Shown here: piece after piece, positions 9,678 to 19,066 of the stretch
Layout of the letters: every line of letters starts with the position of its first letter
Position numbering within the stretch: the stretch's first letter is position 1
Assembly: GCA_937931165.1 (NCBI GenBank)
Contig: CALHCI010000147.1
Coordinates: forward strand, 1 to 47,984
Reading direction: 5' to 3'
Length of the DNA stretch: 47,984 bases
Source of the DNA: an uncultured Granulosicoccaceae bacterium
Lineage (GTDB): Bacteria > Pseudomonadota > Gammaproteobacteria > Granulosicoccales > Granulosicoccaceae
Translations under genes and position numbers: made by a program
The notes under the pieces: generated by a model
Seen by the model: only the letters and a program-made list of their open reading frames with translations
Told to the model about the DNA's origin: nothing
The model's database searches: none

Positions 9678-11849
9678 ATGAGCGCAAACGAGTATATCAC
9701 CCACGGCGAGCTGAGCATTGCCTCGCCCCTTCACCGTCTGGTTGCAGAAGAAGTTTGCCCTGGTACCGGCGTCGAGCCGGACACCTTCTGGAACGAGCTT
9801 GAAGGCATCATAAAAGACTTTGCCCCGCGCATAAAAGCCCATCTGGCGACTCGTGATGACATGCAGGAACAGATCGATAGCTGGCATCGTAACAACAAGA
9901 GCTTCAACGCGGCAGACTATAAAAGCCACCTGACCGATATCGGTTATCTGGAACCAGCCGTCGACGCTTTTAGCATCGCTACATCTCGTGTAGACGCCGA
10001 AATCGCCAATACCGCAGGCGCACAGTTAGTTGTTCCGCTGGATAACGCCCGCTTTGTTCTTAATGCGGCAAACGCTCGCTGGGGCAGCCTCTATGATGCG
10101 CTGTACGGTACAGACGCTATCTCTGAGGACGACGGTGCCACCCGCAGTGGCGGCTACAACCCGGTACGCGGTGAAAAGGTGGTTGCTTACTGCCGCGCTT
10201 TTCTGGATGAGCACTTTCCACTTGCTGCAGGCTCACACAAAGATGCCACCGGTTATAAAAACGACAACGGCAAACTTGCGATCAGCCTGGCAAACGGCAG
10301 TGACACCGCACTTAAAGAACCGGCGCAGTTTGCAGGCTTCACTGGCGCAGGTGAATCACCCGATAAAGTTCTGCTGACAAAAAACAATCTTCACGCAGAA
10401 TTGTGCTTCGACGCCAGCCACCCGATCGGAAAAACCGATGCGGCCAACCTGTGCGATATTATTCTTGAGTCGGCTATCACTACTATATGCGACTGCGAAG
10501 ACTCGGTCGCGTCGGTAGATGCCGATGACAAATGCATGGTCTACCGCAACTGGCTCGGTTTGATGACGGGCAAGCTGAAACACAGCTTTGAGAAAGGCGG
10601 CCGCACAATCGATCGCAAGCTCGCGGCGGACCGTGAATACCAGACTCCGGATGGCGGCAGCCTTACCCTGCCAGGTCGCAGTGTACTGCTGGTCAGAAAC
10701 GTCGGATCACAACTGATGATCGACACCGTTAAGTACGCCGGTGAAGAGGTTCCCGAAACATTGATTGACGCGATGGTTACTTCGCTGTCTGCCAAACATG
10801 ATCTGCTCGGTCTTGGCGAACACAAAAACAGTCGCAATGGTTCAGTTTATATTGTTAAGCCCAAGATGCATGGCTCTGCCGAAGTTGCATTGGCTAACGA
10901 ACTGTTTGAGCGCGTCGAGAAAGCCCTGTCTATAGAACCTAACACGTTAAAAATGGGCATCATGGATGAAGAACGCCGAACCACCGTCAATCTTAAAAAC
11001 GCGATCTCTGCTGCAAAGAACCGCGTGGTCTTTATTAACACTGGCTTCCTCGACCGAACAGGTGATGATATTCATACCTGCATGGAAGCGGGCGCGATGT
11101 TGCCAAAAGCAGAAATCAAAGAGGCCACCTGGCTGGTGGCCTATGAAAATAACAATGTCGACTGTGGACTCGCCTGTGGACTGCAGGATCATGCACAGAT
11201 TGGTAAAGGCATGTGGGCAATGCCAGATGAAATGGCCGCCATGCTTAAAACCAAAATCGGTCACCTGCAGCAAGGCGGCAATACGGCATGGGTCCCTTCA
11301 CCAACAGCTGCAACATTGCACGCAACGCATTACTTTTCGATGAATGTCCGTGATCGACAGAACGAACTCAAGTCACGAACACCGGCAAGCGTTGATGACA
11401 TTCTGACGATCCCGTTGCTGCCGACAGGTCGCAACCTCAGTGCTGACGAAATTAAAAACGAACTCGACAACAACTGTCAGGGAATACTCGGTTATGTTGC
11501 ACGCTGGGTTGGTCAGGGAATCGGTTGCTCCAAAGTACTGGATATCAATAACGTCGCGTTGATGGAAGACTGCGCTACGTTGCGTATCTCAAGCCAGCAC
11601 ATCGCCAACTGGTTGCACCATGGCATTATCAGCGAGCACGACGTTACCGAATCAATGAAACGGTTGGCACTGTTTGTTGATGAGCAGAACAGCGGCGACG
11701 CAGACTACTCACCGATGTCTGCAGACTTCGACAACAGCGTAACTTTTCAGGCCTCTCTGGATCTTGCATTGAAAGGTCGGGTTCAACCAAACGGCTATAC
11801 AGAATTTATTCTGTACGAACGTCGCCGTGAAGCTAAAGCCGCTGGTTAA
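9678..11849 (+). CDS. glcB: Malate synthase G
   Basis: About 723 aa, the characteristic length of the G isoform (malate synthase A is about 540). Contains family segments such as [18 protein letters not shown] and [20 protein letters not shown] and a C-terminal lobe with [20 protein letters not shown]. It condenses glyoxylate with acetyl-CoA to give malate in the glyoxylate/glycolate pathway, in the cytosol. The ATG at 9678 is preferred over a TTG one codon earlier because AGAGGA lies about 10 nt upstream of the ATG; the two differ by one residue. No isocitrate lyase gene lies nearby. A 45-bp palindromic repeat follows the stop codon. Identification is very secure. Confidence 0.96.
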   Translation: MSANEYITHGELSIASPLHRLVAEEVCPGTGVEPDTFWNELEGIIKDFAPRIKAHLATRDDMQEQIDSWHRNNKSFNAADYKSHLTDIGYLEPAVDAFSIATSRVDAEIANTAGAQLVVPLDNARFVLNAANARWGSLYDALYGTDAISEDDGATRSGGYNPVRGEKVVAYCRAFLDEHFPLAAGSHKDATGYKNDNGKLAISLANGSDTALKEPAQFAGFTGAGESPDKVLLTKNNLHAELCFDASHPIGKTDAANLCDIILESAITTICDCEDSVASVDADDKCMVYRNWLGLMTGKLKHSFEKGGRTIDRKLAADREYQTPDGGSLTLPGRSVLLVRNVGSQLMIDTVKYAGEEVPETLIDAMVTSLSAKHDLLGLGEHKNSRNGSVYIVKPKMHGSAEVALANELFERVEKALSIEPNTLKMGIMDEERRTTVNLKNAISAAKNRVVFINTGFLDRTGDDIHTCMEAGAMLPKAEIKEATWLVAYENNNVDCGLACGLQDHAQIGKGMWAMPDEMAAMLKTKIGHLQQGGNTAWVPSPTAATLHATHYFSMNVRDRQNELKSRTPASVDDILTIPLLPTGRNLSADEIKNELDNNCQGILGYVARWVGQGIGCSKVLDINNVALMEDCATLRISSQHIANWLHHGIISEHDVTESMKRLALFVDEQNSGDADYSPMSADFDNSVTFQASLDLALKGRVQPNGYTEFILYERRREAKAAG

Positions 11850-11874
11850 TAACTAAAGGAAGCACGATCACCCC

Positions 11875-11919
11875 ACCCTCCCGCTTGCGGGAGGGTCGGC
11901 GTCTAAGCGCCGGGAGGGT
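11875..11919 (+). repeat. 45-bp palindromic REP-like element, copy A
   Basis: Two adjacent hairpins: ACCCTCCCGC/GCGGGAGGGT (10-bp stem, TT loop) and CGGCG/CGCCG (6-nt loop TCTAAG). A second GGGAGGGT at the 3' end can compete for the same ACCCTCCC arm. A near-identical copy in opposite orientation lies at 26621-26665, after another gene. Position 26 bp past glcB suggests an intergenic REP-like element rather than a U-tract terminator. Confidence 0.8.
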
Positions 11920-12247
11920 ACCCGCCGCAATACGCGTTTCAAGCAAAAGGCAAAATCAAATAACGTTCACAATCGGTAACCACAGACAGATCAAAACATA
12001 ACCAATCGAGTTCCAACAAGGCAAATACATTAACCACGGTAATTCAATAATTCGTTACATTCCGCCAAAGTACAGCTAATAAACATTGGCACAAACAGTG
12101 CGCCAACCTCACCAGAGGCAATTGCGCATATAGTCTTTTTCAGTGCACTGGTCATGTTGTGAACTGATTCAAGTTGTCACCGCGTCAATCGCTAACAGTA
12201 ATACGGGTCTAACTCTGTAGACTTGTGAACGACTGACGGGGTAACTT
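11920..12247. other. Upstream region of the channel module
   Basis: About 330 bp without a convincing gene. AT-rich between 11950 and 12070. It must hold the promoter for the three-gene membrane module, but no clear -35/-10 pair was identified. An ACGGGG ribosome-site-like sequence lies just before the ATG at 12248. Confidence 0.45.
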
Positions 12248-12958
12248 ATGGCTCAAGCAATCGCAAGCGCCGAACAAACCAACGACGGCCAGAACCGGGC
12301 TCCATCCGGACTCAAATCTTACGTTAAGTCTATCGCTGATCCACACAGATCACTTCTGTTACTGCGCTTCATTCTGCTTAACCTGTTTGCCTTTGCACTA
12401 CTCGGGGTGGCGTGGTCACAAGGCTACGTGCAGATGGTTATTGACGCTGACAAAACCTACCTTTCAGTTGTTATCTTTGCGGTATTCCTGATTGGACTGA
12501 TCATCTGCACACAGAAGGTCTGGCAAACCAATACAGAAGTCGATGCACTCAACAGCAAGGACGGTATCCGCGCACAGGGTGTCAAGCACCTTGTTTCAGC
12601 CATAGACACCCCTAACGCCGAAAGCAGAGCAAATCTTAGTGGATCACTCCGAATGCGTATCGCACACAGGATTTCTGTCGTGCGTCACCTCGCCAATACA
12701 CTGGTACTTCTCGGGCTGATTGGTACTGTGCTGGGGTTTATCATCGCACTGTCTGGTGTCGACCCGGAAACTGCCTCTGATGTAAACGCGATTGCACCAA
12801 TGGTTTCAATGCTTATCAAAGGTATGTCTACTGCACTGTATACCACGCTGATCGGTTCGATTTTAAATGTGTGGCTGATGGCCAACTATCAGATACTGGC
12901 TGGTGGCACGGTTCAGTTAATCGGCTCGCTGCAGGAGGCGGTCGAAAAAAATGCGTGA
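12248..12958 (+). CDS. MotA/TolQ/ExbB-family proton-channel subunit
   Basis: 236 aa with four hydrophobic segments, at about 36-56, 72-88, 149-168 and 190-211. The third and fourth carry the family hallmark: ANTLVLLGLIGTVLGFIIAL, then APMVSMLIKGMSTALYTTLI and GSILNVWL. A cytoplasmic loop of about 60 residues separates helices 2 and 3, as in TolQ/ExbB. Members of this family form a pentameric inner-membrane channel that uses the proton gradient with a MotB/TolR/ExbD partner. The next gene overlaps by 8 bp and encodes a single-helix protein in the partner position. There are no flagellar, tol or tonB genes around it, so this is a stand-alone module. Family call strong; cargo unknown. Confidence 0.88.
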   Translation: MAQAIASAEQTNDGQNRAPSGLKSYVKSIADPHRSLLLLRFILLNLFAFALLGVAWSQGYVQMVIDADKTYLSVVIFAVFLIGLIICTQKVWQTNTEVDALNSKDGIRAQGVKHLVSAIDTPNAESRANLSGSLRMRIAHRISVVRHLANTLVLLGLIGTVLGFIIALSGVDPETASDVNAIAPMVSMLIKGMSTALYTTLIGSILNVWLMANYQILAGGTVQLIGSLQEAVEKNA

Positions 12959-13559
12959 GTTCGATCTGTTTGACGAGGAGAGCACATCAACACTTTTTCG
13001 CGATGTAATAATGCTGGCACTGGCAGGCTTTGTCACTCTGGTGATGCTGCTGGTACCGCATGTTAATCCGAAGGCGGTAGCAGAAGAGACATCTAAATCC
13101 CCGGGTAACCTGACTGTCGAACTTCGTTGGCCAGATGACATCAATGCCGATGTAGATCTGTGGGTTGAAGCGCCCGGTGATACGCCTGTCGGGTACTCGA
13201 ACAAGGGTGGCCAGATTTTTAACCTGCTGCGAGACGACCTTGGTGACACTGCAGACCTGACCGGTCTCAACTATGAGTTTACCTATTCCCGCGGTGTTCC
13301 TGAAGGCGAGTATGCCGTCAACGTGCATTTATACAGAAACGCTGCAGCGGTCTATCCCATACCAACTACAGTAGTGGTCAGCTTAAAGAAGCCCGGGTAC
13401 CGTTCGGCAAAGCAGTTGCTGGTAAGCAAGGTTGACCTCACGCATCAGGGAGAAGAGTCAACAGTTTTTCGTTTTCAACTCGACGAAAAAGCAAACCTTG
13501 TAGCAGGCAGCGTACACAACCTGCCTAAGAAGTTGCGCAACCGGAATAAAAAAACATGA
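12951..13559 (+). CDS. Single-pass membrane protein with DUF2135-like periplasmic domain
   Basis: 202 aa. A short acidic N-terminus (MREFDLFDEESTSTLFRD) precedes one transmembrane helix at about 18-37. Residues about 50-150 contain LTVELRWPDDINADVDLWVE and a later GVPEGEYAVNVHLYRN, a beta-rich pattern resembling DUF2135/YfaP-type domains. The topology (short cytosolic tail, one helix, periplasmic domain) matches MotB/TolR/ExbD partners, but the domain is not OmpA-like nor typical ExbD. The usual partner Asp near the start of the helix may be D19 (FRDV), which is only a suggestion. AGGAGG lies about 13 nt upstream of the ATG inside the previous gene. Overlaps both neighbours, so co-translated. 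Function unassigned. Confidence 0.82.
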   Translation: MREFDLFDEESTSTLFRDVIMLALAGFVTLVMLLVPHVNPKAVAEETSKSPGNLTVELRWPDDINADVDLWVEAPGDTPVGYSNKGGQIFNLLRDDLGDTADLTGLNYEFTYSRGVPEGEYAVNVHLYRNAAAVYPIPTTVVVSLKKPGYRSAKQLLVSKVDLTHQGEESTVFRFQLDEKANLVAGSVHNLPKKLRNRNKKT

Positions 13560-14071
13560 CCGTCACCACGCATTGGTTCGTTATTGGCGCTGCCCTGACG
13601 GCATTACTATGCAGCATTGCTATCTGGGCGCCACGGTCGGTAAAACTTAAAATGGCAGCACTTGTCTGTGCAGCACTATTTCTGCCGGTAGGATATACCG
13701 CACTGAACGATATTCTAAGTCGCCCGAAACCGATGAACCTCGAAACAGCTCATAAAGATCTGCAGGAAGTCGGTGTGATAAGCGCTTTGATGCGTGAGGA
13801 TGAAGGCATCTACCTCTGGCTGCAGCTTCCCGAGATTGAAGAGCCACGCTCTTATAAGCTTCCGTGGTCGGAAGAAGCAGCAAAACAACTGCATAAGGCA
13901 CAACAAAGTGCTGAGGCAAACGGCACAGAAGTACAAATGAAAAAACCGTTTGAGACAACGGTAGACACGCAGGACCCGGTATTTTATGCAGCACCGCAGG
14001 CAGCACTACCCCCAAAACAGCCACCGGAAGAAATGCCAATAGAATTTAAGTCTGCCGCCAAATCACAGTAA
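13556..14071 (+). CDS. Unknown two-helix membrane protein, third gene of the channel module
   Basis: 171 aa. Two hydrophobic segments lie at about 6-25 and 32-50 (AALTALLCSIAIWA and MAALVCAALFLPVGYTAL). A soluble part of about 120 residues follows, with a basic-acidic mix and a Pro-rich tail (ALPPKQPPEEMPIEF). No family was recognised. The ATG overlaps the stop of the preceding gene by 4 bp (ATGA), so it very likely belongs to the same complex as the channel subunit and the DUF2135-like protein. The soluble segment includes EGIYLWLQLPEIEEPRSYKL, a beta-like sequence. Reality is supported by overlap and length; function cannot be assigned. Confidence 0.78.
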   Translation: MTVTTHWFVIGAALTALLCSIAIWAPRSVKLKMAALVCAALFLPVGYTALNDILSRPKPMNLETAHKDLQEVGVISALMREDEGIYLWLQLPEIEEPRSYKLPWSEEAAKQLHKAQQSAEANGTEVQMKKPFETTVDTQDPVFYAAPQAALPPKQPPEEMPIEFKSAAKSQ

Positions 14072-14089
14072 GCAATAGTCCCTGGCCTG

Positions 14090-14563
14090 CTACGAACTGA
14101 TACCGGCAAACTGATACCGGAAGTACTTAACTCCGTCCAGGGGGTTTTCACAATACGGTTCAATCTCGCTGAACCCGTAGTGTCGATACATGGCCTGCGC
14201 TGTTTTCATCGATGGTAACGTATCAAGCACTATTGACGTGTAGCCTATTGCAGTGGCCTTTTCCATTGCCGCCGTAAACAGCATTTTACCCGCCCCCTGC
14301 CCTTGATAATCCGGCTTTACAAACAGCCGTTTTAATTCTGCTTCCGGCCACACATTCGGACGCACAGCGACGCAGCCGATAGTTTCTTTATTGCGTATCG
14401 CCAGCAGTATGCTGCCACGTGGTGCTGCATAACATCCAGGTAGCTCGGCAAGCTCAGCCTCAAAACCCTGAAAACAAAGATCAACACCAAGCCATTGCTG
14501 ATACTCGCGAAACAGCTGCTTAACGAGTGGTATATCGTGCGCTTCGGCTTCAATCAGATTCAT
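14090..14563 (-). CDS. GNAT-family N-acetyltransferase
   Basis: 157 aa, a single GNAT domain. The acetyl-CoA-binding motif A is visible as LKRLFVKPDYQGQGAGKMLF (V-x-P-x-x-Q-G-x-G), followed by a later YRHYGFSEIEPY segment typical of motif B. It transfers an acetyl group from acetyl-CoA to an amine; the substrate cannot be told from sequence. The gene is convergent with the channel module and divergent from ggt, so it is likely transcribed alone. The family call is secure. Confidence 0.88.
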   Translation of the reverse strand: MNLIEAEAHDIPLVKQLFREYQQWLGVDLCFQGFEAELAELPGCYAAPRGSILLAIRNKETIGCVAVRPNVWPEAELKRLFVKPDYQGQGAGKMLFTAAMEKATAIGYTSIVLDTLPSMKTAQAMYRHYGFSEIEPYCENPLDGVKYFRYQFAGISS

Positions 14564-14758
14564 AGGAATTAACGTCCGGACCGGCTAGTGTCTGTCAACC
14601 TTATCTGTTTGTTTGAAGATCAACAATTATATTACCCGAATTCAGGTCGACCAAATCAACCGGAACGCCAGGGACGAGTGTGTCTGTCGAAGATTACGAT
14701 GCTTCAGTCCGGTTTATGGCAAACTGTTCCAGCGACATCCAATACTACGGAGAGAGGA

Positions 14759-16501
14759 ATGAAACTACGCACGGTCACGCTGCCACGCCTTGCATTAGCG
14801 CTGGGTACAGCAACGTTATTCACTAGCCTTGTTGCCGGCACAGCTTCGGCAGACAGTCAAAATCGTTTTCCAAATTCCACCACCGGTACGTACCACATGG
14901 TCTCCAGCGCACATCCGCTGGCGTCTCAGGCTGGAGTCGACATACTGGAAGCCGGTGGCACCGCAATGGACGCAGCGGTGGCAGTGCAACTGATGCTAAA
15001 CCTTGTGGAGCCGGAATCGTCGGGCATCGGCGGAGGTGCTTTCCTGTTGTTCTGGGACGGTTCTGCACAGAAACTACTCACTTACGACGGTCGGGAAAAA
15101 GCACCCGCCAGCGCCACTCCCGAATATTTCCTCAAAGCAGATGGCGAACCCATGAAATGGCCCGAAGCGGTACCGGGCGGACTATCCGTCGGTGTACCAG
15201 GCACGTTAATGCTGTTGGAAACAGCACATACAGACCACGGCATTAAACCATGGGACAGTTTGTTCACCGCGGCTATTAATCAGGCAGAAAGCGGATTTGA
15301 AATCAGTGAGAAGTTATCCGGTTCAATTGCACGCGCGGCAGAGCGAGGACTCACACTATTTGATTCTACCCGTGAGTATTTCTTTAACGATGACGGCACA
15401 CCACTCGCGGCAGGCAGCGTCGTGAAGAACCAGGCTTTCGCAGACACATTAAAACTACTGGCTGCGAAAGGAACTGACCCGTTCTATGAAGGTGAAATTG
15501 CACAAAGTATTGTCGATGCCGTAACCACAACCAGCACCAACCCCGGCCGGATGACACTCGAAGACCTTGCGGCTTACAGAGTAATTAAAAGACAACCGGT
15601 CTGTTTTCCGTATCGTGACTATGAAGTATGCGGCATGGGGCCGCCAACATCCGGTGGACTGACCATGGGTCAGATATTGGGGATGCTCTCGCACTACGAT
15701 CTGCCAGCGATGGGACCCACCGCAGATGCCTGGCATTTGTTTATAGAAGCGGCAAAGCTCGCCTACGCAGACCGCGGTATGTATATGGCTGACGCTGACT
15801 TTGTCACCATGCCTGAAGGTCTTTTAAATGCAGACTATTTAAAAAGCCGCGCTGATCTGATCAACCCGAAAACATCAATGGGTAAAGCCGAAGCCGGCAC
15901 CCCGCCATGGGAAGAAGCGCAACTGCGTTATCCGGATTTACAGCCAGAACGCGCCGGTACCTCACACTTTTCTATCATTGACCGGTACGGCAATATGGTA
16001 TCAATGACTACCACCATTGAAAGTGGTTTTGGTTCTCGGGTGATGGCAAACGGGTTTCTGCTCAACAACGAACTCACCGACTTTTCATTCAGACCGGAAA
16101 AAGACGGTAAACCCGTGGCCAACCGGGTAGAGGGTAACAAACGCCCTCGATCATCCATGTCGCCAACCATTGTGTTAAAAAACAATCGACCAGTGCTGCT
16201 AACCGGCTCTCCCGGTGGTTCACGAATCATAAATTACGTCACGCAATCAGTCGTAGCAATACTCGACTGGGGTATGGATCCGCAAGACGCGCTTAACATG
16301 GGCCATGTAGTAAATCGCAACGGAAAGACCGATCTCGAAGAAGGTACTGAAGCGGTAGAACTGCAAGCAGAACTCGAAGCACTGGGGCACGAAATCAATG
16401 TGCGCAGCCTGAACTCGGGCTTGCACACCATTTTGATCCATGGGGGTCGCTACTTCGCTGCAGCCGATCCACGGCGCAACGGTGAAGCTATTGGTGAATA
16501 A
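14759..16501 (+). CDS. ggt: Gamma-glutamyltranspeptidase (periplasmic)
   Basis: About 580 aa from ATG 14759. This start is chosen over an upstream GTG at 14588 because GGAGAG sits just before it and because the protein then begins with a clean signal peptide (MKLRTVTLPRLALALG, cleavage after ASA). The precursor self-cleaves before a catalytic Thr, here Thr401 in GTSHFSIIDRYGNMVSMTTT, matching the family motif. The oxyanion and substrate-binding segment is present as RPRSSMSPTIVL and LTGSPGGSRIINYVTQ. The enzyme hydrolyses or transfers the gamma-glutamyl group of glutathione in the periplasm. Single gene; a strong hairpin follows. Confidence 0.95.
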   Translation: MKLRTVTLPRLALALGTATLFTSLVAGTASADSQNRFPNSTTGTYHMVSSAHPLASQAGVDILEAGGTAMDAAVAVQLMLNLVEPESSGIGGGAFLLFWDGSAQKLLTYDGREKAPASATPEYFLKADGEPMKWPEAVPGGLSVGVPGTLMLLETAHTDHGIKPWDSLFTAAINQAESGFEISEKLSGSIARAAERGLTLFDSTREYFFNDDGTPLAAGSVVKNQAFADTLKLLAAKGTDPFYEGEIAQSIVDAVTTTSTNPGRMTLEDLAAYRVIKRQPVCFPYRDYEVCGMGPPTSGGLTMGQILGMLSHYDLPAMGPTADAWHLFIEAAKLAYADRGMYMADADFVTMPEGLLNADYLKSRADLINPKTSMGKAEAGTPPWEEAQLRYPDLQPERAGTSHFSIIDRYGNMVSMTTTIESGFGSRVMANGFLLNNELTDFSFRPEKDGKPVANRVEGNKRPRSSMSPTIVLKNNRPVLLTGSPGGSRIINYVTQSVVAILDWGMDPQDALNMGHVVNRNGKTDLEEGTEAVELQAELEALGHEINVRSLNSGLHTILIHGGRYFAAADPRRNGEAIGE

Positions 16502-16527
16502 GTAGTGAATAACTGGTAAACCGTTTT

Positions 16528-16558
16528 AGCGCAACAGACAGCTGCCGTCTGTTGCGCT
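16528..16558. terminator. Strong hairpin between convergent ggt and HtrA-like genes
   Basis: A 12-bp perfect stem (AGCGCAACAGAC / GTCTGTTGCGCT) with a 7-nt loop lies between two convergent genes, 27 bp after ggt and 13 bp from the opposing stop. It lacks a U-tract on either strand, so it may be a bidirectional mRNA 3'-end structure rather than a classical terminator. Confidence 0.55.
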
Positions 16559-16570
16559 CTGACTTACCGC

Positions 16571-17554
16571 TTATTTAAACCACTTCTGACGATCAGCGGT
16601 TACGACCGTTGTCGTTACTAACTGCCCTTCCCTTTCAATTATTAACTCGACAGCTGTGCCACTGTTACCGGCAGCCCATAAGGTCTGATACATGTCTGCC
16701 ATTTTGTAGACTCTCTTATTGTTGAGTGCGATCACCGCATCATTGACCTGAAGATCAGCCTGCGCTGCCGGGCTATCATCAGCGATGCGTGCGATTTTCA
16801 GATCTGGAATGGACTCATTAAGTGTTACACCGAGCCAGGGCCGGTTTTCTGCGGTTTGCCTGCCAGTAAGCAGTGTGCCGAATTCTTCTCTGAGGTGTTC
16901 AACCGGAATAAACAGATTACCGTTCACCGGCGTTAAATTGTTACCGGCACTAATATCGCTGAGTAACAGACTACCAATGCCAACTAATTCAGCATCCCGG
17001 TTAATAAGCGCTGCTCCGCTAAAGGCCCGCGTAGCAGGTGATGTATAAAACGCGTTGCCAAGCAGATACTCCCAGGAGCCGGCAAACTCGCGAACACCGG
17101 CTACCCGCGTCACATGAGCATTGTCTGTTCCGCCATGCGGTAATACAACGACATCCTGATCAATACCGATAAGGCTTGAATCACCAAGCGGTATAGAGAC
17201 TGTTCCCTGTGGTAATTGCGTGCGCAGCAAGGCAAGACCCGTAGCCTGATCATTCACAATGACTTCAGCCGCACGCGTCGTGCCATCGTTAAAGGTTACA
17301 TCAACCTGCGAAGCTTCAAGTACCAGATAACCGACGGTAACCAGCAATCCGGAGGCATCAATGACCACAGCACTGCCGCTGCGGTTACTACCGAGAGTAG
17401 CTTGCGTGCGAGCATTCTGTTTTACCACAGTATTCAACTCGACCACTGCGGCCGCAAACCGGGTAGCATCCGGCTCTGCATACCCCTTTATTGAACAACA
17501 CAACAACGACGCAGCAAAGAAGCTGACAATAATCCTGATCATGACCCGACTCAT
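16571..17554 (-). CDS. HtrA/DegP-like protein with degenerate protease triad and PDZ domain
   Basis: About 327 aa. Signal peptide at the N-terminus (MIRIIVSFFAASLLCCSIKG, cleavage near YA-EP). Residues about 35-215 follow the S1C trypsin-like fold: GSAVVIDASGLLVTVGYLVLEA aligns with the HtrA segment normally reading TNxHVVxxA, so the catalytic His is replaced by Tyr76. QATGLALLRT aligns with the segment normally carrying the catalytic Asp, replaced by Gly106. The Ser loop FSGAAL keeps a Ser (Ser179) but not the usual GNSGG. A C-terminal PDZ domain follows (RPWLGVTLNE onward). This is best read as a pseudoprotease or chaperone-like sensor in the periplasm. Start uncertain among GTG 17569, ATG 17554 and ATG 17542. 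Confidence 0.82.
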   Translation of the reverse strand: MSRVMIRIIVSFFAASLLCCSIKGYAEPDATRFAAAVVELNTVVKQNARTQATLGSNRSGSAVVIDASGLLVTVGYLVLEASQVDVTFNDGTTRAAEVIVNDQATGLALLRTQLPQGTVSIPLGDSSLIGIDQDVVVLPHGGTDNAHVTRVAGVREFAGSWEYLLGNAFYTSPATRAFSGAALINRDAELVGIGSLLLSDISAGNNLTPVNGNLFIPVEHLREEFGTLLTGRQTAENRPWLGVTLNESIPDLKIARIADDSPAAQADLQVNDAVIALNNKRVYKMADMYQTLWAAGNSGTAVELIIEREGQLVTTTVVTADRQKWFK

Positions 17555-17618
17555 CAAAGATGGCAGCACAGTGTACTGCTATTCTTGCAATCGAGTTAAC
17601 TGCAACCGGGCAGGCTCG

Positions 17619-18788
17619 CTACTTAAATGCGATAGACGGCGCTGAAGGTCTGCTGAGAGGTGAGTTTCTCGCGGCACTTAGCGCCGGTTTGATTGACGTA
17701 TCTGCAGGGTTGATTGTCAACTCGGCAAAGTCTTTTAATTCACCGAGATAATCCCCGCGTTTTGCAGCCACCGGCGCGTCAGCTAAACCGGGAGAATGCG
17801 TAATTCGATAATCCCACCCCAATGCACCGGCATATCCGTTGCTGTACCAGCTCTCAAGCATGGCGATGTGATCAACCCCGTTCAGTCCTTCTATAGGGTA
17901 CTCTCCCATGATCAATGGTTTATCATCTAACCCGAAATCTGCGGGCGAGGCATTGTACGGCCAGTAGTCATTGACCCAGTCATAGATGTGCGTTTGATAA
18001 AAATCGACGTCGAGCTTTGACCAGGCGCTGGCCCATTTGACCGCGGCAGACCCGACCGAAACCGGAATATCCGGCGTTTCCTTTCTCAGCACACTAATGG
18101 TGTCTGCAATAAATACCTCCATCTGATCATGGGTAATGACTTGCAATTCGTCATCCGGATCAAACTGATCGCCACCGTGAGTACTGCCATATTTATTCTC
18201 ACCGGTTACCGCCCACTCGGGTTCATTGATAATATCCCACGAATGCAGACTGTCCAGGTGCGGGCTTTGCTGCAACGCACGTGCAAAGGGTGTCACGACA
18301 TTAGTCATCAATGCCGCACGTCTGGCATTATCGGTAACAATGTCGTAATAACCGGTCATAGTAATCCCGTATGACTGACGGGTTGGCCGGAATCCATCGA
18401 AAGAAAACAGACAGAACATAATCCGAATGCCAGCGTCATTGGCGAGTTCCAGCGCCTTTAATCCATCATCAATCGCCTGCCGGCCGAGCACTCCGGGTGA
18501 CCCATCGGCGGAAAAATCAATTGCATCGGTCCAGAACTCGGGCCATACCCACCAGCGCACCACCTTAACGCCGTGCGCGGCCATCTCCTGCATTTCCGCA
18601 GCGTAGGCTGCCGGGTCCGCAGCGACGCCCTTCTTGCCCCAACCCGCGATACCCCCAAAATCACCCGCGTAGTTTTTCCATGCGTAGTTAATGCCGTAGC
18701 TAAAACTTTCCTTAAGCTCGGCACTCTGAACCGCAGAACATGCATATGTCAACAGGGTAAAAGCAATGGCGATAACAGGCTTTCGCAT
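17619..18788 (-). CDS. Secreted clan GH-A (GH5-like) glycoside hydrolase
   Basis: About 389 aa from ATG 18788, chosen over an upstream start because it gives a signal peptide (MRKPVIAIAFTLLTYACSAV, cleavage after QSA). The body is a TIM-barrel hydrolase. The acid/base Glu is E189 in HSWDIINEPEW and the nucleophile Glu is E296 in PLIMGEYP, at the ends of strands 4 and 7, as in GH5 and relatives. HIYDWVNDYWPY provides the usual aromatic and His residues after strand 6. It probably cuts a beta-linked plant or algal polysaccharide such as mannan or glucan, but neither the subfamily nor the substrate is visible. It lies 64 bp upstream of the HtrA-like gene on the same strand, and so may be cotranscribed with it. 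Confidence 0.86.
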   Translation of the reverse strand: MRKPVIAIAFTLLTYACSAVQSAELKESFSYGINYAWKNYAGDFGGIAGWGKKGVAADPAAYAAEMQEMAAHGVKVVRWWVWPEFWTDAIDFSADGSPGVLGRQAIDDGLKALELANDAGIRIMFCLFSFDGFRPTRQSYGITMTGYYDIVTDNARRAALMTNVVTPFARALQQSPHLDSLHSWDIINEPEWAVTGENKYGSTHGGDQFDPDDELQVITHDQMEVFIADTISVLRKETPDIPVSVGSAAVKWASAWSKLDVDFYQTHIYDWVNDYWPYNASPADFGLDDKPLIMGEYPIEGLNGVDHIAMLESWYSNGYAGALGWDYRITHSPGLADAPVAAKRGDYLGELKDFAELTINPADTSIKPALSAARNSPLSRPSAPSIAFK

Positions 18789-19066
18789 ACACTCTGGTCT
18801 CCATCCAGTCGGCCGCCGGTATAACGGCCACTTACCGGTTGCCTTCAAACCATTAACAAGAGCAATAAAGGTGCACGCTCAATGCTGCAGCCACAAAAGA
18901 CCAAGTGTAATTTACAGATAACCGCCTGATAAATCTAGACATTCGTGCGGGTTAGATTTTTCTGTAATCGCACCCCACACACCCAAAAATGTAAACATCG
19001 CAATCCGACTGACACCGACTGACGCAATAGGTACCATCCGTTTCCCGCTGACAACGAAAACAGGCA

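Noticed and set aside
12248-14071. Zorya-type anti-phage system because of the MotA-like gene
   Set aside because: The partner lacks an OmpA/MotB domain and no helicase or nuclease genes (ZorC, ZorD or ZorE) follow.
14588-14758. 57-residue N-terminal extension of gamma-glutamyltranspeptidase from GTG 14588
   Set aside because: The downstream ATG has a ribosome site and begins a proper signal peptide; the extension would bury it.
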